From: Musa acuminata AAA Group
Taxonomy: Eukaryota > Streptophyta > Magnoliopsida > Zingiberales > Musaceae
Length of the DNA: 64,000 nucleotides
Reading direction: 5' to 3'
Assembly: GCF_036884655.1 (NCBI RefSeq)
Contig: NC_088327.1
Span: 12,841,001-12,905,000, forward strand
Shown: piece by piece, positions 1-10,099 of the stretch
How positions within the stretch are numbered: position 1 is the first letter of the stretch
Layout: every line of letters begins with the position of its first letter
The notes under the pieces: model-generated
Database searches by the model: none
What the model was told of the DNA's origin: nothing
Seen by the model: the letters and a program-made list of their open reading frames with translations, nothing else
Program-made: the position numbers and the translations under genes

Positions 1-275
1 TTCGACACCCACTAACATCTTCATATGTCTAATGCGTCTACACATGCTACATGGGTGATTGAAGTTAGCACGCTCTCAATACTCTTGTGCATCTAACACC
101 CTCATATGTTTGACAATCCTATACGAGTGGTTCAAGTTGGAATGCCTCAACTTTGAAGCATCTCATGCATCCAACAAACCTAACGTAGGTAGTTAATGTC
201 AACAAGCCTCAATTCCCTCACACATCTCATGAGTTTGACACTCTTCTATGGGCAACCAAAGCGTTGTCTCCTCAT
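1..275. repeat. Degenerate ~62-bp minisatellite, left block (cut by window edge)
   Basis: This stretch is made of diverged repeats built on phrases such as catgcatctaacacc, ggttcaagt and catctcatg, the same phrases that fill 11800-15165. It is the start of the large unit that recurs at 3568 and 14903. No coding potential is credible. Confidence 0.75.
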
Positions 276-675
276 TCCATAAAATGCATCCATTAGAGAT
301 TTAAAAATATATATATGTCTCATTTAATTGTTTTCTAAAATAGACAACAATAATTATGGTATTAGAGATGAATATTGTGCTATGGAATAGGATGTTTTCT
401 TCTAATTTTGTATCAAAATGATTGCACACCTCTTATGATTTATCACGTGAGTTAATCATTTGACCATTTGATCGCTGCTATCAGACATATTTCATTCACA
501 ATTAAGTTCTAATTAGACAACCTCATAATATAGCCTTTGCTACAATGATATCTACGTAATATTGCTTTTATCATGAATAAACCATAGTATAATATAAAAT
601 TTTTTTCCTTCTAATACTAATGCAATAATTAAGATGAAATTCATGAGCATTCCCATCCTCTAAGTTAATAAAGTC

Positions 676-1326
676 TGATAGAAAATATTTTGGTAACCAA
701 TCCCCGTCGACCAACTAATCATTCTAAAAGCGCTAACATTGAAGAAAAAAGTCGAATCACCCACTAGGAAATAACGTGGTGGGTGGTTATGGTTTGTTTT
801 CTATGGATAATAATCCACGGGAGGTCATTTGGACTGGCCCTATCAACTTCTGTGGCCAATAGTTCATGAAGGTTGTTCGGGCCTGTTTATCCCTCTATCG
901 GCCCCCATGGACAATAGTTCATAAGAGGTTGTTCGAACATATCACCTCTACAGACAAAACACCAAGGAAGATGTTGGGGCTATTATGGAGGATCTCCTTA
1001 GTTGGTCAAGTATAAAAGCCGACCCCTGGTGTCGGCCTAAGAGTCAGACCTATTTCCAAAAACCTCTCACACCCTATGTAATTTTTAGAACTAACTTGTG
1101 CGTTGGAGGAGTCGGGTCAGAAAATTCCTCCCGACGCTAACCTTTGCGCAATAACCCACCAAAAAGCCCACCTCGGCTTGACCTCAAGACCACCTCAGAT
1201 AGGTCAAGGTTATGCGAAGACCACCTTAGTCGCACTAGGACCGCCACAAGGGTTCCTCGGATGTCTCTACACCTTTTGGACAAGACCAAGCTGGGCTGAC
1301 TCGACCGTCCATGATGCGTCCCCTCA
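676..1326 (+). mobile_element. Gypsy-type LTR, copy A
   Basis: A 651-bp block that begins TGATAGAAAA and ends CCCCTCA (TG...CA). It contains a promoter-like TATAAAAG near 1012 followed by GC-richer transcript-leader-like sequence. It is followed by a conserved stretch beginning ATAATTTGGCACTAG, which is also found after copies B (4241-4890) and C (15586-16230). A fourth, diverged copy lies at 22660. The Gypsy assignment rests on the gag-like reading downstream of copy B at 5141-5593. Confidence 0.65.
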
Positions 1327-1379
1327 ATAATTTGGCACTAGAAGGAGGGCATTGAATATCGTAGGAATGCCCGCCTATG

Positions 1380-2965
1380 TGTTGGAAAATCTAGGGGTGA
1401 TATCACATGCACAGTAGAAGAATATTAAAAATAAAATCCCTAATTTCTCAAAATATGTGTTCATCATCGTGCGAAGATTGGTGCACAAAATTTGAGAAAC
1501 TTAAAATTGTGTATATGAAAGATTGTATTACCTAGGGAGATCGTATATCCTTGAATCATTGCAAATCTCTAGAAGAGGGTGAAGGAGGTCAAGTGTCGTT
1601 CTCTCTAGTAGTGATCCACACAACATGGTTGCGACGATGCTCCTTAAAACTCCAAACCTGTTATCTGAGGAGGAGATGGGGAGGACAATAGGAGAGGCAA
1701 TAAAAAAAGCCCTAGCCTATGAACCATTAGTTCCTTGTCTACTTAACTCTAATGAATCCAGCTCTATTGAGTATTGGATCTCCATCTAACTATCTAAGCC
1801 TCGTAGATTAGTAGATTTCTATCCAATAATCTCTTATTGACTCTTATTGGATTTCATCCATAGGGTCCAATAATTCATGAGCTTATTGGATATCCAATAA
1901 GATAGGAGCTCAAGCCGATATCTCATATCCGAACCATTACATATCGCAACACCTACCATATGTGTGTGACCCTTTAGGCCCAATATCGATCTGGTCATGA
2001 GTCATAATTGTCAGAACTCATTTTGGCTCATTGAATTATTATCTCCATAATAATTCACTCGACTTATCGACTACGGACGTACTAGGCCACTAGGTCGCAG
2101 TCCCTATATGATATAGGAGAATCCAATCTTTTGGATCTATCTATCCTTAGTTACCATGTACCTATAGTCTCTCAACCATCTACTATTCCAAAGACCATAT
2201 ATCGAGCATGGTACTATCATGCCCATACGGTTTCTTATCGAGTCTTGCTCTAATCGGATTCTCCCGGAGAACTCTTTCTCTCTCAATCCGAATCACCTTG
2301 GCCAAGTATTTGTTTGAGCAAGAAAATAGAATATTTCTCTCATGATACCGAGAGTGGATGATCCTCTATCGATACTCAATAACCCTCATAAGGTTGGCTG
2401 CCACTCTCAATAACCAATTGTACTAGATTTGAAAATTTCAAATCTATAAGTCTAGTATCAAAGAATGGAATACTCATACAGGACATCCTTGATGTCTCAA
2501 GTCTAAGGACCATATACACTATTCGGACTACGGAATTACTGTTTGTTAAGAAGGCATCATCAACCATCCAGTATTCCGTGAGCAGATCAATTAGTGAACT
2601 CATTCTCCAATGAGCACATGTATTGTATCCTTAATGTCCCCACATAAGTAGCTATGAGACCAGCTGACTCCATCATATGGACAAGTATACAACGCACTAG
2701 TTTGTCCGGTTATCTCAATGTCCTTCTCGAGTAACCTATGACCGGGATTATTTAGGGTCTATGTTTAAAGGTGAATTAGTCTCATTATTGTAATCCTATC
2801 ATGATCTGATTCCTATTGTACAGATCCATAGAGATCATAACATATATATGCAATAAGCAATATAAAGTAAGAAATTACCATAATAATAATAGTAAAAAAG
2901 ATTGCGTGTTATGTCACACATGTCATCACTCACGTGAATGACTTGCAGGGCACCCATGACTAACA
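1380..2965 (+). mobile_element. 1.59-kb LTR (family L), copy A
   Basis: This block starts TGTTGGAAAATC and ends GACTAACA, 1586 bp, the same length as the copy at 16283-17868. The LTR identity is taken from the copy at 20106-21697, which has TG...CA ends and a perfect target duplication. Here the 5' flank is Gypsy leader sequence and the 3' flank is minisatellite. The flanking pentamers do not match (ctatg and cctag), so one border has been rearranged or the insertion was resolved unequally. Confidence 0.65.
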
Positions 2966-3830
2966 CCTAGGCCACTTGTGTCCAACACCACCTATATGTG
3001 TGGTTCAAGTTGCACACCCCAATCTCTCGTGTATCTCATGTAATTGATACACCCTACATAGACTATGTAAGTCAACACACTCTAATGCGCTACTAGATCT
3101 AGTGCATCTAACTTCCTTGAACATTTGATGGCTATACATGAGCAGTTAGAGTTAACACACCTAAATGCCCTTGTGCATCTCATTTGTCTGAGATCCCTCA
3201 TGTAAGCAATTAACTCTACACGCTATAATGCCCTCATATATCTCTTGCATTTGACACCCACTACATAGTTAGCTTATGTCACCTATCACGACACCCTTAC
3301 TTGTCTTATGCATCAAACAACCCCATACACAAGCAGTTCAAGTCCACATGCAATGATACCCTCATAAGTCTTATGTGTTTGAAACCTTTGTAGAGGTGGT
3401 TCACCTTGGCATTCCAAGATACTCTTGTATGTCTTATATGTTTAACACTTCCTTTACAAGTGGTCCAAGTCCACACATCATGACACCCTCAAACATTTCA
3501 CATGTCTGATAGCTACTAGTAGATTCTTAAAGTCAATATGCCTCAACACTAGCATGCCTCTCATGCATTCGACACCGATTAACACTTTCATGTCCAATGC
3601 GTCTACACATGCTACATGGGTGGTTGAAGTTAGCTCGCTCTCACATCCTTGTGCATCTAACACCCTCTCATATGTTTGACAATCCTATACGAGTGGTTCA
3701 AGTTGGAATGCCTCAACTTTGAAGCATCTCATGCATCCAACAAACCTAATGCAGGTAGTTAATGTCAACAAGCCTCAATTCCCTCACACATCTCATGAGT
3801 TTGACACTCTTATTTGGGCAACCAAAGCGT
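2966..3830. repeat. Degenerate ~62-bp minisatellite block between copies A and B
   Basis: Continuous degenerate repeats resembling the long array at 11800-15165. They run from the 3' end of the family L LTR into the start of the second 3.57-kb unit. The short open frames here are by-products of the repeat. Confidence 0.7.
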
Positions 3831-4240
3831 TGTCTCCTCATTCCATAAAATGCATCCATTTGAGATTAAAAAAAAAAAATGTCTCATTTAATTGTTTTCT
3901 AAAATAGACAACAATAATTATGGTATTAGAGATGAATATTGTGCTATGGAATAGGATGTTTTCTTCTAATTTTGTATCAAAATTATTGCACACCTCTTAT
4001 GATTTATCACATGGGTTAATCATTTGACCATTTGATCGCTGCTATCAGACATATTTCATTCACAATTAAGTTCTAATATTAGACAACCTCATAATATAAC
4101 CTTTGCTACATTGATATCTATGTAATATTGCTTTTATCATGAATAAACCACAGTATAAGAAATAATTTTTTCCTTCCAATACTAATGCAATAATTAAGAT
4201 GAAATTCATGAGCATTCCCATCTTCTAAGTTAATAAAGTT

Positions 4241-4890
4241 TGATAGAACATATTTTAGTAACCAATCACCATCCACCAACTAATCATTCTAAAAGCGCTA
4301 ACATTGAAGAAAAAAGTCGAATCACCCACAAGGAAATAACGTGGTGGGTGGTTATGGTTTGTCGATTTCTATGCATAATAATCCACGAGAGGCCATTTGG
4401 ACTGGCCCTATCGACTTCCGTGGCCAACAATTCATGGAGGTTGTTCGGGCCTATTTATCTCTCTATCGGCCCCCATGGACAATAGTTCATAGGAGGTCGT
4501 TTGAACATATCACCCCTACAGACAAAACAAGGGAGACGTTGGGGCTATTATGGAGGATCTCCTTAGTTGGTCAGGTATAAAAGCCGACCCCTAGTGTCGG
4601 CCCAGGAGTCGGACCTTTTTCCAAAAACCTCTCACACCCTATGTAATTTTCGGAACTAACTTATGCATTGGAGGAGTCGGGTTAGAAAATTCCTCCTGAC
4701 GCTAACTTTACATAATAACCCACCAAAAAGCCCACCTCGGCCTGACCTCAAGACCACCTCGGATAGGTCAAGGTTATGCGAAGACCACCTTAGTCGCGCT
4801 AGGACTGCCACAAGGGTTCCTCGGATGTCTCTACGCCTTTGGGACAAGACCAAGCTGGGCTGACTCGACCGTCGATGATGCATCCCCTCA
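4241..4890 (+). mobile_element. Gypsy-type LTR, copy B
   Basis: A 650-bp relative of 676-1326 with the same TGATAG start, CCCCTCA end and internal TATAAAAG near 4576. The primer-site-like leader follows at 4891-4943. Confidence 0.65.
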
Positions 4891-4943
4891 ATAATTTGGC
4901 ACTAGATGGAGGGCATTGAATATCATAGGAATGTCCGCCTATG

Positions 4944-5140
4944 TGTTGGAAAATCTAGGGGCGATATCACATGCGCAGCGAAAGAATATTAAAAACAAAA
5001 TCCCTAATTTCTCAAAAGATGTGTTCATTGTCGTGTGAAGATTGATGCACAAAAATCGAGAAACTTAAAACTGTGTATATGAAAGATTATATTACCTAGG
5101 GAGATCATATATCTTTGAATCCTTGAATCCTTGAATCCTT
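4944..5140 (+). mobile_element. Family L LTR fragment, copy B
   Basis: The first ~197 bp of the 1.59-kb LTR (TGTTGGAAAATC start), inserted at the same point of the Gypsy leader as in copies A and C. The remainder is missing. A second copy of the Gypsy leader follows directly at 5141, so the fragment is bracketed by a ~50-bp direct duplication of leader sequence. Confidence 0.65.
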
Positions 5141-5593
5141 AACAATTTGGAACTAGAAGGAGGACCTTGAATATAGTAGGAATATCCGCCCATGAACCCT
5201 TTACACAAATGGGAGGCTACTTTAATAGTGCAAAGATTGAGTGCTCCAGTGAAGAAACTCTACCCCCAATCTATAGCACCTTTACACAAATGGGCAGCTA
5301 CCCTCCTTTCCCCAATTGGATGCAACCACCTCCACTCAAACACTAGGGTATTACTGGCCTCTATTCAATGACTTAGAACTCTCACCTCCGAGGATGAATA
5401 TGAGGCACTTGGTTGTCCCTGCAAAGGCATTATTGAACATCATGAACCAAGTGTAGGCGCTCACAAGCATAATGCAGGCAATCGCTCCGCTCTTGTCCCA
5501 ACTAAGTCAATAGACTATCTTGTCATCGCAACCACGACCGATATCTCAACCACCACTAGCACCCGCACCTATCGGGGTCATAGATGCCCTACA
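5141..5593 (+). pseudogene. Gypsy leader and gag-like remnant
   Basis: It starts with a second copy of the leader seen after the Gypsy LTRs and continues into sequence with a gag-like reading near 5460-5590. One frame gives LTSIMQAIAPLLSQLSQ, then an amber stop, then a Pro/Ser/Gln-rich stretch that reads up to the CAF1 junction near 5594. Low-complexity Gln/Pro/Ser-rich sequence after a short helical segment is common in the N-terminal part of plant Gypsy gag. No intact ORF remains. Confidence 0.45.
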
Positions 5594-6112
5594 AATCGAT
5601 GACACGGTATCGACGCGCAGCGGTGCACATATCTAGTATGCATGAAGCTCTTCTGCCAACCCTACAGCTCCAAGTATGTTACGTTTCATGGACTCTACGA
5701 CGTGGCATTTGTGATAAAGATGATCACCCGAGCCCCACTGCCCAACACATTGAACGACTTCTCTAATTTGGTGAGGACCATCTTTGGCCAGATTTATGAT
5801 CTCAAATATATATCTCGATTTTGTGGAGGACTTCCTCAGGGAGAGATTGGTTTGGTGGGACTATCAAGGTTATTGAACTTTGAACCCGTAGGGATCCGTC
5901 ACAAAGCAGCATATGACAGTCTACTAATTGGGGCACTCTTCAACAAAATGAAGCAACGAAGGCATGACATAGAGGACAACAGATCTGCATCAGTCCTCTA
6001 TGGTATAGATAATAGAAGTGTCGAGAACAGGACTCGAAGGATTGACCGCAGAGGTTGGCCTTACCCAAGACGGCAGCAACACCCCTTGGCTGCCATGGGG
6101 TTGGCGGTTTAA
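5594..6112 (+). pseudogene. Truncated CAF1 deadenylase pseudogene
   Basis: The reading from 5642 to 6112 (156 codons with stop) matches the C-terminal half of the intact CAF1 gene at 9005-9883 almost residue for residue, including FHGLYDVAFVIKMIT and the AAYDSLLIG segment. Homology starts about residue 118 of the intact protein, so the first catalytic Asp/Glu pair is absent. Just upstream of 5642 there is a one-base deletion and a CGA to TGA stop. One codon is missing near the C-terminus (ENRTRR for ENRRTRR). Similarity continues about nine bases past the stop codon, then changes abruptly into TRIM sequence at 6118. On the left it abuts Gypsy gag-like sequence. It lies in the opposite orientation to the intact gene about 3 kb away. 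It cannot make an active deadenylase. Confidence 0.85.
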
Positions 6113-6531
6113 TTTAGAGGGAACATGTTAATGTATTGAAGCATTTTTCATTTCTTCAATAAAGCTTCTTCACTTCTTCAATAAAGCTTCTTCAAGTTTC
6201 GCTCTTGCCTTTGGCCAACGACCAATGTCGTTGAGAAAAGACTAACGCCGCTGCAGCCACATTCCTAAGAGGCTCCACGACCAATCCTCATCTTCCTCAC
6301 TGCGGTAGCCTTCGCTGTCTTCGCTGATCTGCCAACAGTCAGTGGACTTAAGGAGAACGAAGGGCGGATTTATGGAGAATGAAGGGAACGCCTGTGCCCT
6401 CACAGCAACAGCAATCACAACAGTAGCAGTGATCTGCTCTTGCCCTACTCACGAAGTCTCTCACTTGTAAATCATTCTTTGCATCGATCCAAGATTGGTA
6501 TCCTTATCAGGAGCACCATCTTGTGGGGTCA

Positions 6532-6750
6532 TGATAGAAGATAAGATTTCCACAACTATATGAGGAAATCTCTCTATTCTGTTGAGGAAAATCCTCTATT
6601 CTGTTGAGGGAAATCCTTTCTCCTAATTTGTATGAGAGAGAACATGTTAATGTATTGAAGCATTTTCATTTCTTCAATAAAGCTAAAGCTTCTTCTCTTC
6701 TTCAATAAAGCTTCTTCAATAATTGTTCTTATCTTCTATTCTTTCCATCA
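6532..6750 (+). repeat. TRIM LTR 1
   Basis: 219 bp, TG...CA, with AATAAA polyadenylation-like motifs in the 3' half (ttcaataaagcttc). It is followed immediately by the Met-initiator primer site. The internal region after it holds a ~49-bp imperfect direct repeat starting near 6766 and 6815. Confidence 0.85.
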
Positions 6751-7107
6751 TGGTATCAGAGCAGTGAGAAAAGTGAAGTTTCGCTCTTGCCTTTGGCCAG
6801 CGACCAACGTTGTTGAGAAAAGCGAAGCTTCGCCCTTGTTTTCGGCCAGTGACCAACGCCGCTGCAGTCACATTCCTAAGAGGCTCCACGGCCAATCCTC
6901 ATCTTCCTCATCGCGGTAGCCTTTGCTATCTTCGCTGATCTGCCAACAGTCGATGGACTTAAGGAGAACGAAGGGCGGATTTAAGGAGAATGAAGGGAAC
7001 GCCTGTGCCCTCACAACAACAGCAATCGCAACAGTAGCAGCGATCTGCTCTTGCCCTACTCACGAAGTCTCTCGCTTGTAAATCATTCTTTGCATCGATC
7101 CAGGGCA

Positions 7108-7326
7108 TGATAGAAGATAAGATTTCCCCAACTATATGAGGAAATCTCTCTATTCTATTAAGGAAAATCCTCTATTCTGTTGAGGGAAATCCTTTCTCCT
7201 AATTTGTATGAGAGATAACATGTTAATGTATTGAAGCATTTTCATTTCTTCAATAAAGCTAAAGCTTTTTCTCTTTTTCAATAAAGCTTCTTCAATAATT
7301 GTTCTTATCTTCTATTCTTTCCATCA
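7108..7326 (+). repeat. TRIM LTR 2 (shared by two units)
   Basis: 219 bp and nearly identical to LTR 1. It acts as the 3' LTR of the left unit and the 5' LTR of the right unit, with a primer-binding site at 7327-7338. Confidence 0.85.
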
Positions 7327-7510
7327 TGGTATCAGAGCAGTGAGAAAAGCGAAGTTTCGCTCTTGCCTTTAGTCAGCGACCAACGTTGCTGAGAAAAGCG
7401 AAGCTTCGCCCTTGTCTTCGGCCAGCGACCAACGCCACTGCAGAACGAAGGGAACGCCTGTGCCCTCATAGCAACAGCAATCGCAATAATAGCACCATCT
7501 TGCAGGGGCA

Positions 7511-7708
7511 TGATAGAAGATAAGATTTCCCCAACTATATGAGGAAATCTCTCTATTCTGTCGAGGAAAATCCTTTCTCCTAATCTGTATAAATAGAAGA
7601 GAGAACATGTTAATGTATTGAAGCATTTTTTATTTCTTCAATAAAGCTTCTTCACTTCTTCAAAAAAGCTTCTTCAGTAATTGTTCTTATCTTCTATTCT
7701 TTTCATCA
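7511..7708 (+). repeat. TRIM LTR 3
   Basis: 198 bp; it begins TGATAGAAG after a purine-rich tract (ttgcaggggca) and ends TTTTCATCA. It has small internal deletions relative to LTR 1 but adds a TATAAATA-like string near 7588. No primer-binding site follows, so this is the terminal 3' LTR. Confidence 0.8.
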
Positions 7709-9004
7709 AATATATCATCCTCAGTGTCAAGAAAATGTCCCTCGAAATGGACGATGGAGTCCACTTGACATTTTCTGATAGAGATCTGCAGCAATTTTCA
7801 TTTGCATCCATGCCAAATCGAAGACTTAATCCACGACAAGACTCGTTCTTTTACAGTATTCAGAAAATTAAAATGAAATTGATATTCTTTTTTTAGATAC
7901 TAAACGTGTGCAGTTGATGATCTTTTTTTGTGTTCATTATTTACTGAGAAAAATAAGAAAAAGTTCCTCTCTGTTTTGACTGCCCAACTGCTTGACACTT
8001 GAGCTATTTCCCCACGGATACAAGCTAGTGAATCCTATGGTTCATGATATATGTAACAAAACTTTCATACCGATTAAAACTTTCTACAAAATTTGAAATT
8101 GAAGAGAACTATTATAAAAAAAAAAAATTGATACCGAGAAGAAATTAGTTTGGTAAGTCGTGAAAGTATTATATTTTGAAGATATTATACACCTAAAATG
8201 TATTACATCCGTAAGGATAAAATTTATTCAATTTGTATTTTTTATATACATTATGGCTGAATAATATCGTTACTTCTTTTTTTTCATATGATATATGATT
8301 TTCTACTATTAATTTCAGTTTAAATTGGATGTTCTATTTTTTTTTCTAAAATTTCAAACTGCAGCGTGCTAGATGATGTTGGGATTTTACTTTATCGAAT
8401 TAGCATAGATTAACACCAATGGTTTTTCTGCTACCATATGATCAAGGTTTATCAGGAAGTTTGAATCATGAGGATCTTACCCAAGTTTGAATCATTTTGA
8501 AAAATCATGAGGAGCTTCTATCATCGGAAAGAGTAAATGCAAGTAACTTGCCCAAATTAAATAGACAAGAATCTTTATAGACGCAACAAGTATTAAGAGT
8601 TGTATGATACAGAAACATATTTCTCAACTGTAATAGGTCAAACAAATGTGTTTTTTTGAACATATTTGACAGAATTAGGTACTACAATTGCATTTTAATT
8701 CCATAGGCTGTTCGTGTACCTGTTGCAAATACGTACAAAAAAATATGTCATGTATCCTTGATCGTTCTTGTGGGCAACTTTGTTGCATGCTTCACCTCGA
8801 TGAAGATTGCCCTGAGCAGTAGACCTGTAGGGCTCGTTGGTGCGTCGTCGAGTACTGTTTGTTTCCCATGCTTGCATACATCGGATACGCACGAGCACCG
8901 GTGCGCATGCATCGTTGTCGTCTCATCGACTTCTGGTGGCCGCAGCAGTAGTACGTGCTGCTGAGCACATTCTTTTAGGACATGCAGATCGTACATGTAC
9001 TAAA
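7709..9004. other. Intergenic, AT-rich; no gene seen
   Basis: AT-rich sequence without a convincing gene. The last ~260 bases before 9005 are less AT-rich and are probably the 3' untranslated region of the minus-strand CAF1 gene. Confidence 0.5.
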
Positions 9005-9883
9005 TTAAACCGCCAACCCCATGGCAGCCAAGCGGTGTTGCTGCCGTCTTGCGTAAGGCCAACCTCTGCGGTCAATCCTTCGAGTCCTCCTGTTCTCGAC
9101 GCATCTATTCTCTATACCATAGAGGACCGATGCAGATCTGTCGTCCTCTACGTTATGCCTTCGTTGCTTCATTTCGTTGAAGAGTGCCCCAATTAGTAGA
9201 CTGTCATATGCTGCTTGGTGACGGATCCCTACGGGTTCAAAGTTCAATAACCTTGATAGTCCCACCAAACCAATCTCTCCCCGACGCAGTCCTCCACAAA
9301 ATCGAGATATATATTTGAGATCATAAATCTGGCCGAAGATGGTCCTCACCAAATCAGAGAACTCGTTCAAGGTGTTGGGCAGTGGGGCTCGGGTGATCAT
9401 CTTTATCACAAAAGCCACGTCGTAGAGTCCGTGAAACGTAACATACCTGGAGCTGTAGGGTTGGCCGAAGAGCTTCACGCATACCAGATAGGCGCACCGC
9501 CGCGCGTCGATGCCGTGTCGTCGGTATTGCTGGAAGTCGTGCCCGCTCTGTGTCAACAACTCGATGGAGTCGGGAGAGGAAGCATCCACATCGGGATCGA
9601 AATCCGAAAAATTGAACTGCCAACAGCACCCCGGCCATGGGGTGTTGCCGCCTTCGTCGAACAAGGCGACGCCCAGCTGGATCAGGTGCATGTTATCCAC
9701 GTTGTGCTTCACGTCATTGTATCTTTCTTCTTCGGTGGCATTGCGAGGGGTGTCGCGAATGAACCCCGGGAACTCCGTATCGATTGCCACTATCGGGTAG
9801 GAGCCACGGAGACTGAGGATGAGCTCCAAGTGCTCCACAAGGTTTGCCTTCCCCACGTTGATGGCCATGGCAAGCTGCACCAC
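9005..9883 (-). CDS. CAF1: CAF1-type poly(A) ribonuclease (CCR4-NOT deadenylase subunit)
   Basis: A 292-residue intronless ORF of the CAF1/CNOT7 family, the DEDDh 3'-5' exonuclease that shortens mRNA poly(A) tails as part of CCR4-NOT, mainly in the cytoplasm. All expected catalytic residues are present: D35 and E37 in AIDTEFPG, D155 in HGLYDVAF, and H222 with D227 in RHQAAYDSLL. The H to D spacing of five residues is that of the family, and the length is typical of plant CAF1. The start at 9883 gives MVQLAMAI; a second Met at residue 6 is an alternative. The 5' leader is strongly CT/GA-rich (9882-9935). The arginine-rich C-terminal tail (RRTRRIDRRG...) extends beyond the catalytic core. A truncated inverted copy lies at 5594-6112. 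Plant CAF1 genes of this compact intronless type are often stress-inducible; expression cannot be read here. Confidence 0.93.
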   Translation of the reverse strand: MVQLAMAINVGKANLVEHLELILSLRGSYPIVAIDTEFPGFIRDTPRNATEEERYNDVKHNVDNMHLIQLGVALFDEGGNTPWPGCCWQFNFSDFDPDVDASSPDSIELLTQSGHDFQQYRRHGIDARRCAYLVCVKLFGQPYSSRYVTFHGLYDVAFVIKMITRAPLPNTLNEFSDLVRTIFGQIYDLKYISRFCGGLRRGEIGLVGLSRLLNFEPVGIRHQAAYDSLLIGALFNEMKQRRHNVEDDRSASVLYGIENRCVENRRTRRIDRRGWPYARRQQHRLAAMGLAV

Positions 9884-9978
9884 TCTCTCTTTCTCTTTCT
9901 CCTTCGCTTTCTCTTTCGCTTTCGCGCTCTCTCTTCGCTAGCAGTAGTGTATGTACTTTGGGGTCACCCTCATTGGTG

Positions 9979-9986
9979 TTTATATA
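9979..9986 (-). promoter_or_regulatory. TATA box of the CAF1 gene
   Basis: TATATAAA on the minus strand, about 96 bases upstream of the ATG, leaving room for a ~65-base GA/CT-rich leader. Confidence 0.6.
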
Positions 9987-10099
9987 GACGATTTCCCGAC
10001 GCATAACACAGATTTCTAACATTATTCATTGTATTCAGACGATGCTATAATTATTACTTTTTCTATTCATTTTGTATTGCCTACATTGCTGGCTCCCTT

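Larger units (their letters stand above)
1..3567. repeat. Large 3.57-kb composite repeat unit, copy A
   Basis: The sequence from base 1 (ttcgacacc) is repeated from 3568 and again from 14903 with high similarity. The unit consists of a minisatellite tail, an AT-rich stretch (about 276-675), a Gypsy-type LTR (676-1326), a 1.59-kb LTR of another family (1380-2965), then minisatellite again. The A to B spacing is 3567 bp, so A and B are head-to-tail neighbours. Shared junctions between unrelated parts show the composite was assembled once and then duplicated. The AT-rich stretch itself shows no gene. Confidence 0.8.
3568..5140. repeat. Large composite repeat unit, copy B (truncated)
   Basis: This repeats copy A from its first base through the minisatellite tail, AT-rich stretch and Gypsy LTR (4241-4890) and into the family L LTR. 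That LTR is cut after about 197 bp, at 5140. The last bases before the cut show an 8-10 bp motif (ccttgaat) three times in a row. Confidence 0.8.
6118..7708 (+). mobile_element. Tandem chain of miniature LTR retrotransposons (TRIM)
   Basis: Non-coding elements with ~219-bp LTRs that begin TGATAGAAG and end TTCCATCA. The order is: truncated LTR plus internal part (6118-6531), LTR 6532-6750, internal 6751-7107, LTR 7108-7326, internal 7327-7510 (shortened), LTR 7511-7708. A TGGTATCAGAGC primer-binding site complementary to initiator tRNA-Met directly follows the first two complete LTRs (6751-6762 and 7327-7338). A short purine-rich tract precedes the LTR starts. Internal regions of only ~180-360 bp lack gag or pol, so movement would need enzymes from another Copia element. 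Neighbouring units share LTRs, which is what unequal LTR recombination produces. The family name is unknown to me. Confidence 0.85.

Noticed and set aside
9431..10006. 191-codon plus-strand frame overlapping the CAF1 gene
   Set aside because: Antisense shadow of CAF1, whose minus-strand product has all catalytic motifs.
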